A DNA stretch of 64,000 nt. Source: Uloborus plumipes (taxonomy: Eukaryota > Arthropoda > Arachnida > Araneae > Uloboridae). How positions within the stretch are numbered: position 1 is the first letter of the stretch; each line of letters opens with the position of its first letter. Both the position numbers and the translations under genes were made by a program. The DNA lies in contig JAXGGA010002215.1 of assembly GCA_038373865.1 (NCBI GenBank), positions 1 to 64,000 on the forward strand, read 5' to 3'. A model generated the notes under the pieces. The model was not told the origin of the DNA. It did no database searches and saw nothing but the letters and a program-made list of their open reading frames with translations. Shown here one piece after another: positions 10,193 through 20,868 of this stretch.

Positions 10193-11790
10193 GTAACTTA
10201 CGTTACATTTCGACCAATTCTTATGCAGTTAGCTCCTGATTACAGACAAATATTGTTATAAAAACCTTGTACAAAAGCATTCAGTGAAAATGACAGTCAA
10301 AAGCAAAATTAAAATGCAAAAATATTCGATGCACTTAAATTTTACAAAATTTAGCAGTCAAAAATAAGGCAGTAACTTACGTTACACAAAAAGGGAATGG
10401 CATAATATGAAAATTGGTTCTAAGGCAAATTTCTGCTCTATTACAGCTGTTTTCGTGTTTGAAGTATAATTTATCAGTTTCTTATTATATTTAGGAATTA
10501 ATTTTTGTAAATTTAAAATTTTATTTTAAAAATTGAATTTTATGGGAATTTTTAACTGGGTAACTTACGTTACAGTAACTTACGTTACAAAATTCACTTA
10601 CAAGCATATCTTTATTACAAAAATTAATGAATGAAAATTACAGCTTAGTTTAGATCAAAATACTGAAAATTAACAATTATGAGTTAAATTTACAGAAATT
10701 TAATGCCAAACTCAATGATCAATCAAAAATATTACAAAACATAAGACTTTTAAATGCATACTGGCCGCTGGTATTAACAAGTTCAGGTAATTCTATTTTC
10801 GAATCATGTTTTCTCTTATAATAAATTTCCTCTGTTGTTTCTGGCCATTTCTAATTGGTACCAACAGCAGCCATTACTTTTACTTTAAACTCGTTTTCTT
10901 CAATAATCGTCACAACTCAAGGATACAATGTATTTTCGTACTTCACCACACACCAGTCACCAGCTTTTATCTCTGTTTTTTCTTCTTGTTCCTTAAAATA
11001 CTAACTAAACGAAACCCTACATTTTGTTCATTTCTGGTTCTTAAATGGTCATTGTCAATGTGCGGATCTTCAGAAAATATTTCTGATACATTTTGCTTTT
11101 TCTAACTTATTTCAATACTACCAAGAGTGGCTTTTATTTATGAATCTGTAATATCCACATGACTTTTCTCATACCCCTTCTACAGCGCATCTTTTCTGCA
11201 GAATTCAGTGGCATTTTAATGCAGAACCAAATATATTTCAATTGAAAGAGATAAACTATTTTTATATTTGTTTTTTCCAAAACATATTTGATAATTTTAA
11301 ATCATAACAGAAGTCATTTTTGAATCATTCATAGTACATTACCTCCTAAATATTTGTTTAAAGAGAATTAGTATCTTAACAGCCAAAAAGAAGCATGTAA
11401 TTTATAATAAAGGTGTATTGTAATCTTATTAACAAACAGACATTTTAAGAAATATGAGTAATCTAAATTAAGTAAATACAGTACAATTAAAAGAATTATT
11501 GAATAAATTACTTCTATTAACCACATAGGTTTTATTTACAATTTACTTTATTTCGAAACACAAGTATTGAATTTCTACTAAGGTAACTTACGTTATCTGC
11601 ATATGTGGGTAACTTACGTTACACGTTTTGATTGTAGCACAAAAAATTAAATAAACAATATTCAAAAGAAAAGTACTGTTATTTGCTTAGTACACATCTA
11701 TAAGATAGAAAATATAACATAGTTAACATTGTATTGCCCTTTCTTTATTTGCTGTAAAAACTTTAACATGTTTTTGGTAACTTACGTTAC
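10193..11790 (+). repeat. seven dispersed copies of GTAACTTACGTTAC
   Basis: Copies at 10193, 10372, 10560, 10575, 11583 (last base T), 11609 and 11777 are all in the same orientation. The first lies immediately inside the left TIR. Two are adjacent (10560 and 10575) and two are 26 bases apart (11583 and 11609). The motif has GTAAC/GTTAC arms around TTAC, so it is a near dyad. It is not part of a simple tandem array because intervening sequence is unrelated. A role as subterminal transposase-binding sites is plausible but is inference. Confidence 0.9.
10719..11103 (-). pseudogene. relic of a transposon-associated protein with a GDW-VVKYE / KWPE C-terminal domain
   Basis: On the minus strand one frame runs from about 11000 to the stop at 10719 with only two internal stops. 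It contains AGDWCVVKYENTLYP, then EENEFKVKVMAAVGTN, then KWPETTE, then SKIELPELV and GQYAFKSL. Small domains of the form GDWV.V.YE...YPG.V......F.V..M...G..WKWP...D.I.Y....I..KI..P occur in many uncharacterised arthropod and cnidarian proteins (recollection, unchecked). Both stops fall at the residues that pattern expects to be Gly (after YP) and Trp (before KWP). An adjacent frame upstream (NVSEIFSEDPHIDNDHLRTR) may be the preceding part, offset by a frameshift. Confidence 0.55.
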
Positions 11791-12150
11791 TTAGAAAAGA
11801 GCCATTTTGAAATTGACATAAATCACTTAATTAAATTGAAAACACTTGTTTCATCAATTCACAATATTAATTTAAAGTGTAATAAACAACAATCTTCCTT
11901 TGTCACATTTATCTAATGGAAAAAATTGAAACTTATCAATGTTGAAAGTTTGACCATTTGCTTCACTGAAAATAAAATACTCTAATACCAACTTCAAAGT
12001 ATTGCCGAAACTAAAAAGCTACATTCCTAACAAAAATTGTTATAAATAAGAAACTTCTAACATTTTTAAACCAAAAAATATGCAGAACAGTCACATTACT
12101 CGAGTTTAATTTTTTCAACGCTTTTCCACACTTGCATGGAATTGCCCATA

Positions 12151-12362
12151 TGTAAAAAGCACAAATGAGCTGGAAAACAGAAAACATGTGTTTCGACGTT
12201 ACAAGGAATGCTTTTTTTTTGACCCATGACGCAAAAAGGAAGAGGGTTACAAGTTTGACGTGTTTTGTATCTGTGTATCTGTCTGTGGAACTCTAGCGAC
12301 AAAACGGATGGACCGATTTTGATTTTTTTTTCCTTTTTTTTTGTCTGACAAGACAGTTGATC
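12151..12362 (+). mobile_element. fragment of an older interspersed repeat
   Basis: The stretch ATCTGTCTGTGGAACTCTAG followed by an ACGGATGGACCGATTTTGAT segment resembles the leader regions found in several arthropod transposons. The Helitron at 45289 carries a related CGGCTTGACCGATTTTGATG. The hAT at 12363 inserted at its right side, and continuation of the host repeat after 15190 is possible. Which element it came from cannot be decided here. Confidence 0.35.
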
Positions 12363-12690
12363 CAGGGCCGTGCTTAGGGGGTGGCAAACTGTGCCACCGC
12401 ACAGGGCCGCTAAAATATTTTGAAATTTAGGGGCCGCTAAAATATTACAAGAGAAAAAAATAATTTTGTGTGTGCGTGAGAGAAAAACACTTTGAAGGAA
12501 AACCCACTTTTTTCTCCAAACTTTCAAAATATATAAAATACAAACCGCTCTTGGTGGTATGGCCAATTCTTCAATTCGTTTCTTATTCAAAGGCAAACTT
12601 GCTTTTTGGAAAAAGTCAGCAAATATAAATCTTATTTTCTGCCTCTACTCAGCGATGGGACATTCTAAAGCTGTATGTTAAAAATTTTAA

Positions 12691-12914
12691 CCCTCTCGGC
12701 ACCCTGGACCTCATATGAGGCTCCTACTTTTGAACTCAATTTTGGAAGAAGTAAACACTTAAAATGATTTTTTTTCCCGTCAGTGACTCCACCTATTCAT
12801 GTAGATCACATATGAGGCTCCTAAGTGCAAAAAAAAATCATTTTAAGTGTTTACTTCTTCCAAAATTGAGTTCAAAAGTAGGAGCCTCATATGAGGTCCA
12901 GGGTGCCGAGAGGG
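12691..12914. mobile_element. 224-bp piggyBac-like MITE, nearly full palindrome
   Basis: TTAA lies on both sides (12687-12690 and 12915-12918). The TIRs begin CCCTCTCGGCACCCTGGACC and match for about 85 bases with almost no differences. Only about 55 bases of spacer remain, and this includes another CATATGAGGCTCCTA copy. TTAA duplication and CCC ends are typical of piggyBac. There is no coding capacity. High arm identity suggests recent origin or conversion. Confidence 0.9.
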
Positions 12915-13029
12915 TTAATATTATAGCCTACTACGAATTTAAATACTGCTGTTCAGCTACAGAAATAACGCTTATTATTATTATTATTATTTTTTTAGAA
13001 AAGTTCAGAAACACTGACTTTGAAATTCT

Positions 13030-13823
13030 CAAGGGCGGATCCAAAAATTTCTCAAGGGAGGGACGATTTTTTTTTTTCAATTTATTACTTACCCTTAACT
13101 GCGTACCGTGGTTTACATCTGTTGAATACAAAAATTTCAGTCTTTAATTCTGAAACACTTACGGAGTTTAGCCTGAATCCTCCCTTCTCTTAATATCATC
13201 AAAGTCATCTAAAATTACGTTTTTTTAAATTTTTTTTGCTTCTAAACTTCGATATCGAAAAATTGTGGAAGAGAATTCGCCGGGTTGTGCCCCCCTACTT
13301 CTGTCCTCTTGACATCATCAGAGATCTATTGACTTGAATCCTCCGTTATCCCCCAATGTCTTCGAAATCATCTAAAATGACGTTTTTTTTTTAATTTTAT
13401 TTATTTATTTATTTATTTATTTATTTTTTAACTATGCCGAAAAATTGTAGGGAAAGAATTTTTGGGTTTGTGTTCCCCAACTTCTTTTTTCCTGCCATCA
13501 CCAAAGATCGTCTAAAAATTGCTTTTTTTTTTTGGAATTACAATTTCAAAAAATGTTTCAGGGAAGAGTTCCGAACAACATTTCTGTCCCAAATGTCATC
13601 AAAAACGGACTGAAAATGTGCCAATCCTCTCTCTCCCCGCCCCCCCCCCCGGCTTTTTTTTTTTTGTATTCAATTCCAAAACATATCCGGAGAGATTATC
13701 TCTCACCCCAACGAAAACATAAAAGAAAATTGCGTAAAATTTCATATTTTAAGATTAAATATCGTAAAAGTGCCGACGTAGGGCCCCTCAATGAAGTGAT
13801 CGCCATTCATTTGTATCCGCCCT
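13030..13823. mobile_element. non-autonomous hAT nested in the larger hAT
   Basis: GAAATTCT occurs on both sides (13022-13029 and 13824-13831). The left end CAAGGGCGGATCCAAAAA corresponds to the reverse-complemented right end AGGGCGGATACAAATG. The interior is a series of diverged ~140-base modules, each with poly-T, a GAAAAATTGT-type stretch and CATCAAAGATC/ATCATC text, and is noncoding. A second, shorter relative with the same CAAGGGCGGATCC end is at 39279-39471. Confidence 0.8.
13396..13427. repeat. (TTTA)n microsatellite
   Basis: About eight TTTA units within the nested hAT MITE. Confidence 0.9.
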
Positions 13824-13846
13824 GAAATTCTAAAATTGCAGTGAAA

Positions 13847-14168
13847 GATTTAGCTCTCGTTTTGGGAATGAATACTAATGAAATTTCTTGTCCTCCTGTG
13901 AACACTCTTCGTAGAAAGAGTGTTAGCAAACAATTTTTTACGAGTCAATCTAATGTGTCCTAATGGGTTTTCAAAATGTTTTCAAAAAAAAAAAGTCTTT
14001 AACAAGATGTTTGGATTTCTTTGCAATATTCCAGCATTAAAAACTTTGGAAGAGCATAATTTAATACCTAATTGCAATAACTTAGCGTTGGAATTTGATG
14101 ATGTGAATGGAACTGATTTATACACAAAGTTAATAGTTTTTAAAAATTTCATTCCAGAGAAACTTTAA
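13847..14168 (+). pseudogene. hAT transposase remnant (ZMYM1-like type)
   Basis: Two frames read in succession. The first (from 13847) contains LALVLGMNTNEISCPP and LRRKSVSKQF. The second (to 14168) contains FGFLCNIPALKTLEEHN, LIPNCNNLALEF and NGTDLYTKLIVFKNFIPE. This order resembles the middle of hAT transposases related to zinc-finger MYM-type 1 proteins, where an ELC..LGI...R.KK segment precedes F.FL..I..L....L...C..L.......D.DG.DL..EL. The remnant lies in the hAT with matching ends, supporting the call. Catalytic residues are not visible and the frame is broken. Downstream DNA to about 14350 may hold more decayed sequence. Confidence 0.45.
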
Positions 14169-15189
14169 TTTCAACCACTTAAATTTGTTTGAAAAGTTTC
14201 CAAAATGCTTTGCTAATAGTCTAAGAGCTAGCAACGTTTTCGAGTGAGAATTTTAAGACGTATGACTTTGATATATCTTTCCCTGTACTCTTCTAAGCAG
14301 CATGCGAAGTGTCTGGCGGTAGAGAGTGGTTAAGTTTTTTGCTGCGCATCACATTTTTTCTGGTAAAAATAGTGATTTTAAAACCATTTTGGGGCAATTA
14401 GAAGTTTAAACCTGTCGTAAGAAAGTTATGTAACATATCAATGTAAAGCTCTATTTTGTTTCATTTACAGTGCTTTTTGAGCTTTTATTCCACTTTTATT
14501 AGAAAAGAAGTTAGTCAGAGTTGTAAAAACTCTTCTTTTTTTTCGTAATTTTTAAGTATTTTAACAGAATTGTATTTCGTACAATTTTTGAAGTAGAAAT
14601 CTAAACATTGGCAGGATTTCTCATCTTGTCATATGTGTCCTTCACACCAAATTTTGCTAAAATTGGAAATGGTTGGTCAAAAACTTTTTTTTTTTCATGA
14701 GTTATTTGACGTGGAATTGCATTAAAATGACTGAAAAATCACCATTTTTCCCAGTACAAGAGCGATGCGCAGATTGATTTTTGTATTTTTTTAGATTTTT
14801 CAAATTTAATTCATAAATTTGCTGCTCAAAAAGTTAGAAAAATTATTCTTCACTAAATCGGTTTTTTTCTTTTAATTTTATTTATGTATCTCCAAAATTT
14901 TTCTTTTTTTCCAAATGAATGTTTGTTTTTGGTAAATTTTGTTGTGTCTGTGTCTTACCTTTATTTTTTTAATTTTAATTTACGTAATCTAGCAATTTTA
15001 TAGTAAAATGTCAAAATAATTGCCGGTTTTTATGTGCTGGGATTGGTGCATGTTGCAGTGTATAATAATTTATATGTATTATGTTTTAGGAGAGAGGAAA
15101 TAAAAAAATAAAAAAATTATTATTTTTCGAATATTAAAACAAATTTCGCACAGGGCCGCTAAAACTCTAAGCACGCCCCTGAGTTGATC

Positions 15190-17030
15190 GAAAGTGTTCT
15201 TAGCTATGTCGCGTCTTCGGAGGACATTAATTAACAAAGATATTGATTAAAAAACATTTAAAATGTTTTTCGCGATTTTTGAAGTGAAAACATACTTGAA
15301 AATTTAAAACAATAGTACCAAAAGAAAGATAAAGTTTTTCTGCGCCTGATATAAAATGTGTTTGGAGTTTCCATGTTGCATCGAACTCGAATTATGTTTT
15401 TGAGTCCCCATTCCGCCCCTAGGCAGATTTGGAATCTGACCCCCCCCCCCCCCCCCCCAATTTAAAAAAAAGCAAAATCTGCTTGACTGAAAAACAGTGC
15501 TAAAGCCTATAAAAAAAAGTGTTTCCACAAGTAAAATTGTCAAGCTTATGAAGAAATGATAACGATTTATACTTAGACCTATAAGAGAAAATGGGAAAAT
15601 ATGACATAAAATGGAGAAATAAGCTGTAACCGAGATTTGTTTCGAATGAGAACTTTTCCCTTAAGACATGCAGCATCTTTTCTTCCAAACAGTGGCGTAC
15701 GTTGAGATTAATTTTGGGGGGTTCATATCATCATTTCAGCAACACCCAATACTCTCATCAGGCAATGGGGCATGAGTTTTCGGTACATAAACAACAGCTT
15801 TTCATTTTTCAAACATTAGCTTTTGATGAGGGGTTATCTCTGGGAAACTTTAGAAAACTTTCTTTGATATGTTCCAAGCAAAAAAAACTTACCGCGACCA
15901 CCTAGGTGAAAAACGATCAGCGGTATTATTCAAAGTCTGAAGATCATGCAACCGTAACAGAGCAATCAAGGTCTCGTGTATGAAAGGAGTTATGGGGTGC
16001 AACAGTCTTTTCCAAAGCTGAACCAGAAGGGTTTTTTTTTTACTATCATTTCAACGACTAAATATAAAAAATGTGCTTCCTGCCTAGGCAGGGGAATAAT
16101 TAATGGGGAGGGGGGGACAGTACTCTGTTTTTTCATTTTAGCTTAATCTTAAGCGACCCTCCTTTCTCTCCACTTTTTGATTCCAACTTGTTTTTAACTT
16201 CGACAACTCTAATGTTCTCGTTCACTTCTGTATGCGTTAGTCATTTTTTTTTTTTTTTCGTTCAAAACTACACTACAACACGTTTTGTAAACTTTTTGAA
16301 GACTCTTCTTTGGTTCTTCGTTTTTTTAATTTATCATGTTTTTTAAATTTAGAATCAACTACTCAATTGTTTTTCGCTTGTCTCTCATTTTCCTTTGCTT
16401 CCAATGCTCAATACCAACAGAAAATATTTTTTAAACATAATTCGAATGTAAAAGAGAAAACATGCGTTGATCATTCAAGAAAACATTATTGAATACACTT
16501 TAGTCTGTCACTGAAAAGCTTAATTAAACTCTAATCTTGTAGCAATTTCTAGTCAAATGCAATGAAATCCTTTTTTTTTGCTAATTGAAGCACGCTTTTC
16601 GTATTCACTTATTGTTTTACAGTTCGTACTAATCTGTTACCACTTTTGAAACTGTTAAATTTTTATACCATGTGTGAAAGCAAACATAATTAAGTAACAA
16701 AACAAAAATGTCGCTATGGACAATGAAAGAATACTAATATTTTGCTTTCAGGGGAAAAAAATTAAACAATGTTTGGTCAAAGCAAAATTTGCCGCCCCTG
16801 AAAATTTTCCGCTCTAAGCAGCTTCCTACTCTGCTTATTATAAATTTTACCCTGCTTGTAATGCCGGAACATGTGTTTGCAGTGTTCCTGCTCATTTGTG
16901 CCTTTAACGTTGTTTTATTTGCTTTTATTGAGTAAATTATTTGAAAATATTTTCATCCGTAAAAGTTTGCGGAAACGGGGAACAAAGAGAGTCATACTTG
17001 AATAAATGAGTTTGAGTATGTTCCGTCACT
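15190..17030. other. noncoding stretch with poly-C tract and one unpaired hAT-like end
   Basis: A run of about 19 C occurs near 15441-15459. CAGTGGCGTACGTTGAG at about 15693 resembles a hAT left end, but I found no matching right end or 8-bp duplication. The short frames at 15304-15905 and 16310-16492 carry no motif. The rest is AT-rich. Confidence 0.5.
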
Positions 17031-17038
17031 GTACTAGT

Positions 17039-17872
17039 TAGGGATGCACCGATTAATCGGCCATAATCGGCCACTTTGCCGATTATTAATAATCGGCAAA
17101 ATTAGGCCGATTAATCAGCCAAATATATTTTCTAAATATTATTCTTCAAAGTATACCTTTACTAAGAAACTACGATGAATAATTTTATTAACAGTAATAA
17201 TCCTCATAGTTGATATTAAGTTTTTAATAAATTAATTCTCCAACTTTGAATAAATATACATAGATAATGTTGCAACACATTTTTCATGTGGCGACAGTTT
17301 TCTCCTTAGTACAGTGCTTTTAGATAACCTCTAATTTTCACAAAGAATAAAAGTTGAATTAAATTGCTACTAATCATTAAAAAAGGTAAATTAAAAGCAC
17401 TCCTAAATTGGAGTGTGCACCACAGACTCCCCCTCCCCTTTTTTTTGAATTTTTATGTCCAATTAACATAATTAATAATGTGTTAATGTAATACTATTGA
17501 CAATAATGTGGAAATTGGTTCTAAAAAACTTGATAAATTATTATAATTATTTTGTGAAAATTAGGAAAATGGAAAGAAAAATCTTCTATCGGAAATAAAT
17601 TACTTACTATTTCTTAACTCGGAATTGTACAAGAGAGTTAAAACAGTGATGGTAAAATTGGCAGTATTAAAAACAATCATCCTTATCATTAATCGGCCGA
17701 TTATCAACAACCGATTAATCGGTAATCGGTAATCAGCCAATTTCCCAGGTAGCACAAATAACCTTAAAATGTTTTATAAACGTTTTTAAGCTGTTGTTAC
17801 AACGTTAATAACCATTTTACAACCTTTAAAAAACGAAGTATGCTACTTGGGTTGCTTATCGGTGCATCCCTA
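17039..17872. mobile_element. 834-bp hAT MITE with perfect 8-bp target duplication
   Basis: GTACTAGT flanks both ends (17031-17038 and 17873-17880). The ends are TAGGGATGCACCGATTAATC and, reverse-complemented on the right, TAGGGATGCACCGATAAGC. Both subterminal regions are filled with AATCGGCC/GGCCGATT motifs in both orientations. The interior is AT-rich and noncoding. A smaller inverted-repeat unit at 17744-17851 lies close to its right end. Confidence 0.9.
17744..17851. mobile_element. 108-bp inverted-repeat unit nested in the hAT MITE
   Basis: CCCAGGTAGCA at the left is mirrored by TGCTACTTGGG at the right, with one mismatch. It separates the ATCGGCC array of the surrounding hAT from its right terminus, which looks like an insertion. 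No target duplication beyond one or two bases is evident and the superfamily is unknown. Confidence 0.5.
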
Positions 17873-17880
17873 GTACTAGT

Positions 17881-19156
17881 TTTTCTATAATGGGTTTTTG
17901 AATCTAAAATTCAACTTCTTGTCGATAATGAATAATGGATTATTCCTGAAAAAATTAAATAGTTACTAAACTTGTTCCGGGACTAAATCTGTTGATGAAG
18001 TGTTTTTTAACGCTGCTAAAAGCAGCTAAAAACATAATAATGAACTTTTGTTCTCCATCTTTACGAATAAAACATGATACCAACATCATGGTTTTATTAA
18101 ATTTATAAAATTGCAGCTGACCATGCAATTTATTCCTCACTTATTGTTAGTAGAAAGAAATAAGCTATAGATACACCTGCGTCTTAATATCCTTCGTTCG
18201 TGCTGATACCATTGTAAACGCACACAGTAAATGATGAGATGCATGGCAACAGTGATGCATTTTTAAATTTTCTAAAAATTAATTTGATTATTTTTTCATT
18301 AACAAAGCGAGACTGTGGCAGTTTTTTTACCCTTGATGGAAGAACATTGTTAGCTTATATTTCTTCTTTCTTTTTTTTTTCTTTGCTAAACCATCCTCAA
18401 GATATATAGTGTCAATTCAGCTAAGAAAATTAATTCAAGCTATGAGATTGCAAGTGAGCAGGCTATTTATTATTATTTTTATTATTATCATTATTTTTTC
18501 ACTATAGTGAAAACTCCCTTTTGAAACTAAGTGTAATAATTACAGTTCTCTTAGATGTGTAAGAAAAAATATAGATACTTATTCTAGACTTTATCATAAG
18601 AAAAATAGTCGGGAATTTTGTCATTAATGTGGTAACTTCGTGTCAGTAAAAATCATCCAAAATAAATACTTCCATTGAGAAAAAAGTATTTCATTTTTAG
18701 CGTGGGTTTTTACATATTGAATTCGAAGGGTACCTGTTTACATAAGGTTACTAATTAGCAACTTGTAAGAAAGAAATAATTTCGCAAAAAGAACATAATA
18801 AGACATTTTTAAAAATTAGTTTAAGAAAATTGGAAAAATTAAAAATCAAAAATTTTATCTAAAAAATCATAGTAATAAATACAAATAATTATTTCGGACT
18901 ACTGCACAAAATAGTATAGATAAATAGAGCACTAAAAACACTGTTCTAATGTCACAGTAGGATTTAATCCCCACATTATTCACGTGTTCGATGCACGTGA
19001 ACTTATTTGCAGTTCGAGAATTAACTCTGGTAAAAATGCGAAGAATTAACATTCAATTTTGTAATACGTTCAAAAGAATCTGGCATTGAGCTTGAAGAAA
19101 ATTAATTCATTTAATTTCGTTAAATGTGAACGAAAACGCTTCTAAACCAACTACCA
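17881..19156. other. AT-rich noncoding stretch
   Basis: No TIR pair, RNA gene or coding motif was found. A short imperfect ATT trinucleotide run lies near 18466-18496. The minus-strand frames at 17955-18140 and 18867-19052 are unremarkable. Confidence 0.5.
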
Positions 19157-19353
19157 CACTGCAAAAAATGAACTGGTGTTTTTGCAGTATAATACTGGTA
19201 GATGAGGTTCCAATTTAAAATTGGAAAATGCACAGTAATAAACTGTAAAACTAGCAATCTTACAGTTTCTTACTGTAAGGTTAGCAATTTTACAGTTTAT
19301 TACTATAAAATTAGCTGTATTATACTGTAAAAACAACATTCATTTTTACGGTG
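19157..19353. mobile_element. ~197-bp inverted-repeat MITE
   Basis: The left end CACTGCAAAAAATGAA matches the reverse-complemented right end CACCGTAAAAATGAA. Both continue through GTTTTTRCAGTATAATAC, giving about 45 bases of imperfect TIR. The interior carries several TTACAGTTTATTACTGTAA-type small palindromes. The target duplication is not clear, so the superfamily is left open. Confidence 0.65.
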
Positions 19354-19375
19354 TAGAAAGTAAAGGACATAAATA

Positions 19376-20803
19376 CACTGGCGGAAAAAAAAATCCCAAC
19401 ACCAAGAAAGACTTGTGTTAGATAAACGAAATTTGGTAGGCGTGTTTATACAACTGAAATATGACATCGATTGAAATTTCGCGTTCCGTGCATAAGTGTG
19501 GCGCAGCTGGCGTCACTCAGAACATGCAAATAAGGCTTGTTTTAAAAGCGTGCTGTGAAGCTCGTGTGTATTATTTTTCCATGAAATTTGACGAATTGCA
19601 TTCATGTTAGCCAGGAATGCCTTTAAGAAGACGAAGAAGCCATTATAAACAGCTCACCAAGTTCAAACGAGGTCGTACAATTTGGCTACGAGAAGGTGGA
19701 TTTTCATTTCGCGATATTGCAGAAAAACTTGGGTGGGAATGTTTCCACCATGCATGATTATTGGAAGCTATGGGAAAGGGATGGTACTACCTCAAGAAGA
19801 TCGAGTTCCGAGCTGCCACGTGGCGCGACTGAGAAGGAAGATCGCCGAATCTTGCGCACTGCTGTGGCGCATCGTATTGCATCTGCGGCTGACATTCGAG
19901 CTGCAGTTGGTACTATCGTGACCCAAGGAACAGTAAGAAACTGTTTACTTCAAGGACAGCTCCGAGGCAGGCAGCCTGTAGCCGGTATTCCATTGACTGC
20001 AAACCATTGCCTTTTCCGACGGCAGTGGTGCCACGACAGAGCTCACTGGAGGTCGGAGTGGAGATCTGTCGTAATTTTTGATGCAAACTGATTCTGAATA
20101 AGAGCCAGTGGTGGCTGTATATTGGTCAGAAGGAGGCCAGGGGTCCGCCTGCATCCAAGCGGTCTACGGCCTAGACACGCGGGACTCACACCTGGAGTTA
20201 TAGTCTCTGGAGCAATTTCCTACAACAGCAGGGGCATTCTTGTGGTTATCCCAAACTCACTGACTGAAAATTTGTCGTCAGTCTGTTAATTTAACCAGTA
20301 GTACAGCCCTTCATGAGTAGCATTCAAGGGGGCGTTTTCCAACAGGATAACGCTCGCCCTCACATCGCTGCTGCAACGCAATGTGCTCTACAGAGTGCTG
20401 ACATGTTACCATGACCTGCAAAATCACCAGGTCTCTCTCCAATTGATAACGTATGGGATATCATGGGATGGCACTTCGAGCATCATCCACAGTCAGCAAT
20501 GACGGTCCTAGTATTGACACAGAAAGTGCAACAAGCATGGAACTCCATACCACAAAGTGACATTCGGCATCTGTATGACATAATGCATGCACGCTTGCAG
20601 GCTTGCCTTCAAAATTCTGAAAGTTACACCCTCTATTAAATTAACATAATTTCACATTTGCACAGCATTTTCTTGAGCTTAAATTAGCCAGTGATCTTGT
20701 ACATTTAATCAATTAAACATGTTAACTAGACAATTGCATTACCCAAATTTCATTACTCTACAGTAATTTTTTCTTGGTGTTGGGATTTTTTTTTCCGCCA
20801 GTG
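19376..20803 (+). mobile_element. dead Tc1-like transposon
   Basis: The TIRs start CACTGGCGGAAAAAAAAATC and continue CCAACACCAAGAAA at both ends, flanked by TA. The length of 1,428 bp is usual for Tc1. The interior is a transposase gene broken by frameshifts and stops (19617-20639). The TIRs are still nearly identical, so the decay of the gene is not accompanied by visible decay of the ends. Confidence 0.92.
19617..20639 (+). pseudogene. Tc1-family transposase, frameshifted
   Basis: The protein begins MPLRRRRSHYKQLTKFKRG, the basic N-terminus of Tc1-type paired-like DNA-binding domains. After a frameshift it continues through GNVSTMHDYWKLWERDGTTS and EKEDRRILRTAVAHR. The second catalytic Asp is in QQDNARPH (codon 20346). 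The third acidic position reads SPIDNVWD (codon 20445), where Glu is usual. A TGA at 20412-20414 stands where family members have Trp before PA.SP. The first catalytic region is near 20071-20090 (VVIFD) in another frame. The frame would have ended with TAA at 20637. The gene is not functional. Confidence 0.85.
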
Positions 20804-20868
20804 TATTAGCAGCTAGGCAGCTGTGTACATCAATATTAAATCATTATTCCGGAAATCAAAAAATAATA

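Larger units (their letters stand above)
10180..12147. mobile_element. putative TA-target DNA transposon with short TIRs and a 14-mer array
   Basis: The left end TA-GGGCAATTCCACG is mirrored by the right end CATGGAATTGCCC-ATA, giving a 13-bp TIR with one mismatch. The same kind of end (GGGTCATTCCACG, TA target) bounds the foldback at 49374-52260. The interior holds seven copies of GTAACTTACGTTAC and a minus-strand coding remnant at 10719-11103. The right boundary is less certain because the flanking TA is offset by one base. Assignment to the mariner-like group is inferred. Confidence 0.5.
12363..15181 (+). mobile_element. hAT transposon with perfect 8-bp target duplication
   Basis: AGTTGATC flanks both ends (12355-12362 and 15182-15189). 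The left end CAGGGCCGTGCTTAGGGG matches the reverse complement of the right end, CAGGGGCGTGCTTAGAG. The ends share a GGGCCGCTAAAA motif that is repeated subterminally. An 8-bp duplication with CAGGG-type TIRs is diagnostic of hAT. It contains a degraded transposase (13847-14168), a piggyBac-like MITE (12691-12914) and a second hAT (13030-13823), so it is the oldest of the three. Confidence 0.9.

Noticed and set aside
12096..12596. 166-codon minus-strand open frame
   Set aside because: It crosses the left border and target duplication of the hAT at 12363 and joins unrelated repeats, so it cannot be an evolved gene. No motif is seen.
15693..16811. hAT element from CAGTGGCGTACG to GCCGCCCCTG
   Set aside because: Ends do not match beyond a few bases and no 8-bp duplication is present.
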